Of a DNA stretch of 64,000 nt, positions 63,458-64,000 are shown in pieces. The notes beneath the pieces are model-generated. The model worked only from the letters and a program-made list of their open reading frames with translations, ran no database searches and was not told where the DNA came from. The first letter of the stretch is position 1; every line of letters starts with the position of its first letter. The stretch spans positions 124,001 to 188,000 of the forward strand of contig NZ_SMFM01000002.1 of assembly GCF_004349085.1 (NCBI RefSeq), read 5' to 3'. This stretch comes from Flavobacterium caseinilyticum (GTDB lineage: Bacteria > Bacteroidota > Bacteroidia > Flavobacteriales > Flavobacteriaceae). The position numbers and the translations under genes were made by a program.

Positions 63458-64000
63458 TTATGGTAATAGTGTCACTTCTTTATCGAACACTTTTATTCCT
63501 GCCACTTTGTTGCGAAGCACTTTTGTTACATGAATTTCCTCTCCAAATACTTCTTTTCGAATCAATGGTAATGTAGCTAATAATTTTTTCATTCCTGACA
63601 CATCCTGTTGTTCTGTATTATGGGAATGATAATCTTCAATTATGGAAACATCCTTTTCTCCTTCCGAAAAATACTGTGCATAATTCAAATCACGGTTATC
63701 TGCCGGAATTCTATAGAAATCGCCCATATCTTCTGCTTTTACCATTTCTTCACGGGTACACAATGTTTCATATAATTTCTCCCCATGACGCGTTCCGATT
63801 ATTTTTATTTCAGTATCGGCATTACAGAGTTCTTTTAAGGCTTGTGCCAAATCGCCAATGGTTCCTGCCGGTGCTTTATTGACAAACAAATCACCCGGAT
63901 TCCCATGCTCAAAAGCAAATAAAACCAACTCCACCGCTTCTTCTAATGACATTAAGAAACGTGTCATTTTAGGGTCGGTTATCGTAATGGTTTTACCTTC
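63458..64000 (-). CDS. fnlA: UDP-N-acetylglucosamine 4,6-dehydratase (CapE/FnlA type), C-terminal part
   Basis: The minus strand is open to the window edge, so the ATG at 63967 is internal: the upstream residues read EGKTITITDPK. The visible 180 residues include MTRFLMSLEEAVELVLFAFE, IKIIGTRHGEKLYETLCTRE and VSGMKKLLATL, all typical of the FnlA/CapE/WbjB family. That family makes the UDP-4-keto-6-deoxy sugar that starts UDP-L-FucNAc synthesis. The N-terminal Rossmann fold lies beyond the window. Confidence 0.92.
   Translation of the reverse strand, partial: EGKTITITDPKMTRFLMSLEEAVELVLFAFEHGNPGDLFVNKAPAGTIGDLAQALKELCNADTEIKIIGTRHGEKLYETLCTREEMVKAEDMGDFYRIPADNRDLNYAQYFSEGEKDVSIIEDYHSHNTEQQDVSGMKKLLATLPLIRKEVFGEEIHVTKVLRNKVAGIKVFDKEVTLLP

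Overview
The window looks like the chromosome of a Flavobacterium or a close relative (Bacteroidota, Flavobacteriales). It is AT-rich with few Shine-Dalgarno sites. The tmRNA tag reads GENNYALAA, promoter-like elements match the Bacteroidota TAnnTTTG type, and most proteins have a flavobacterial character. No tRNA, rRNA, transposase, integrase or CRISPR array was seen.

Layout. (1) 1-3.8 kb: housekeeping genes: the edge of a flavin monooxygenase, a saccharopine/alanine-dehydrogenase-family oxidoreductase, a lipoprotein serine hydrolase, and ssrA (tmRNA) with its terminator. (2) 3.8-14.4 kb, minus strand: a phosphorelay block with a PAS hybrid kinase, a lone receiver, and a tight five-gene operon (GAF/PAS kinase, small kinase, two receivers, REC-PAS-kinase-REC-Hpt hybrid). 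None of these proteins has a DNA-binding output domain. (3) 14.9-15.3 kb: a frameshifted gene remnant. (4) 15.7-30.9 kb, plus strand: a metabolic and stress island centred on pyruvate and acetyl-CoA: PEP synthase, SDR, OsmC, acetyl-CoA synthetase, HtrA lipoprotein protease, E1alpha, E1beta and E2 of a 2-oxoacid dehydrogenase, an acyl carrier protein coupled to E2, a DUF2784 protein, a D-lactate-dehydrogenase-type enzyme, a site-2 protease with CBS domains, and a phospholipase-D protein. A decayed DUF5655 gene and a zinc-ribbon gene interrupt the E1alpha/E1beta pair. (5) 31.1-32.5 kb: a retron-type reverse transcriptase preceded by a predicted msr/msd-like RNA and a 41-codon basic ORF. (6) 32.5-64 kb, minus strand: a large surface-polysaccharide (O-antigen or capsule) locus.

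The polysaccharide locus reads as three modules in series, each ending in an initiating sugar-phosphate transferase gene or its remnant. In transcription order these are: module 3 (64.0-59.0 kb), making UDP-N-acetyl-L-fucosamine (CapE, CapF and CapG types) plus a cupin and a glycosyltransferase, ending in a 30-codon transferase relic; module 2 (58.2-48.2 kb), making a CDP-3,6-dideoxyhexose, probably CDP-paratose then CDP-tyvelose, plus transferases and the one intact transferase gene; module 1 (47.5-32.7 kb), making GDP-L-fucose, with GT11 and GT10 fucosyltransferases, Wzx, Wzy and several glycosyltransferases, ending in a second truncated transferase. Modules 1 and 2 begin with homologous leaders of roughly 280-300 bp. 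Gene boundaries within them carry arrays of short TTAACC-type tandem repeats (19-bp and 47-bp periods) in inverted arrangement.

The most interesting items are the retron with its small ORF, the three-module polysaccharide architecture with duplicated leaders and relics, the repeat arrays, the tyvelose pathway, the fucosyltransferase pair, and the pyruvate-node island with an ACP coupled to E2. All functional calls come from reading motifs by eye; no database search was run.
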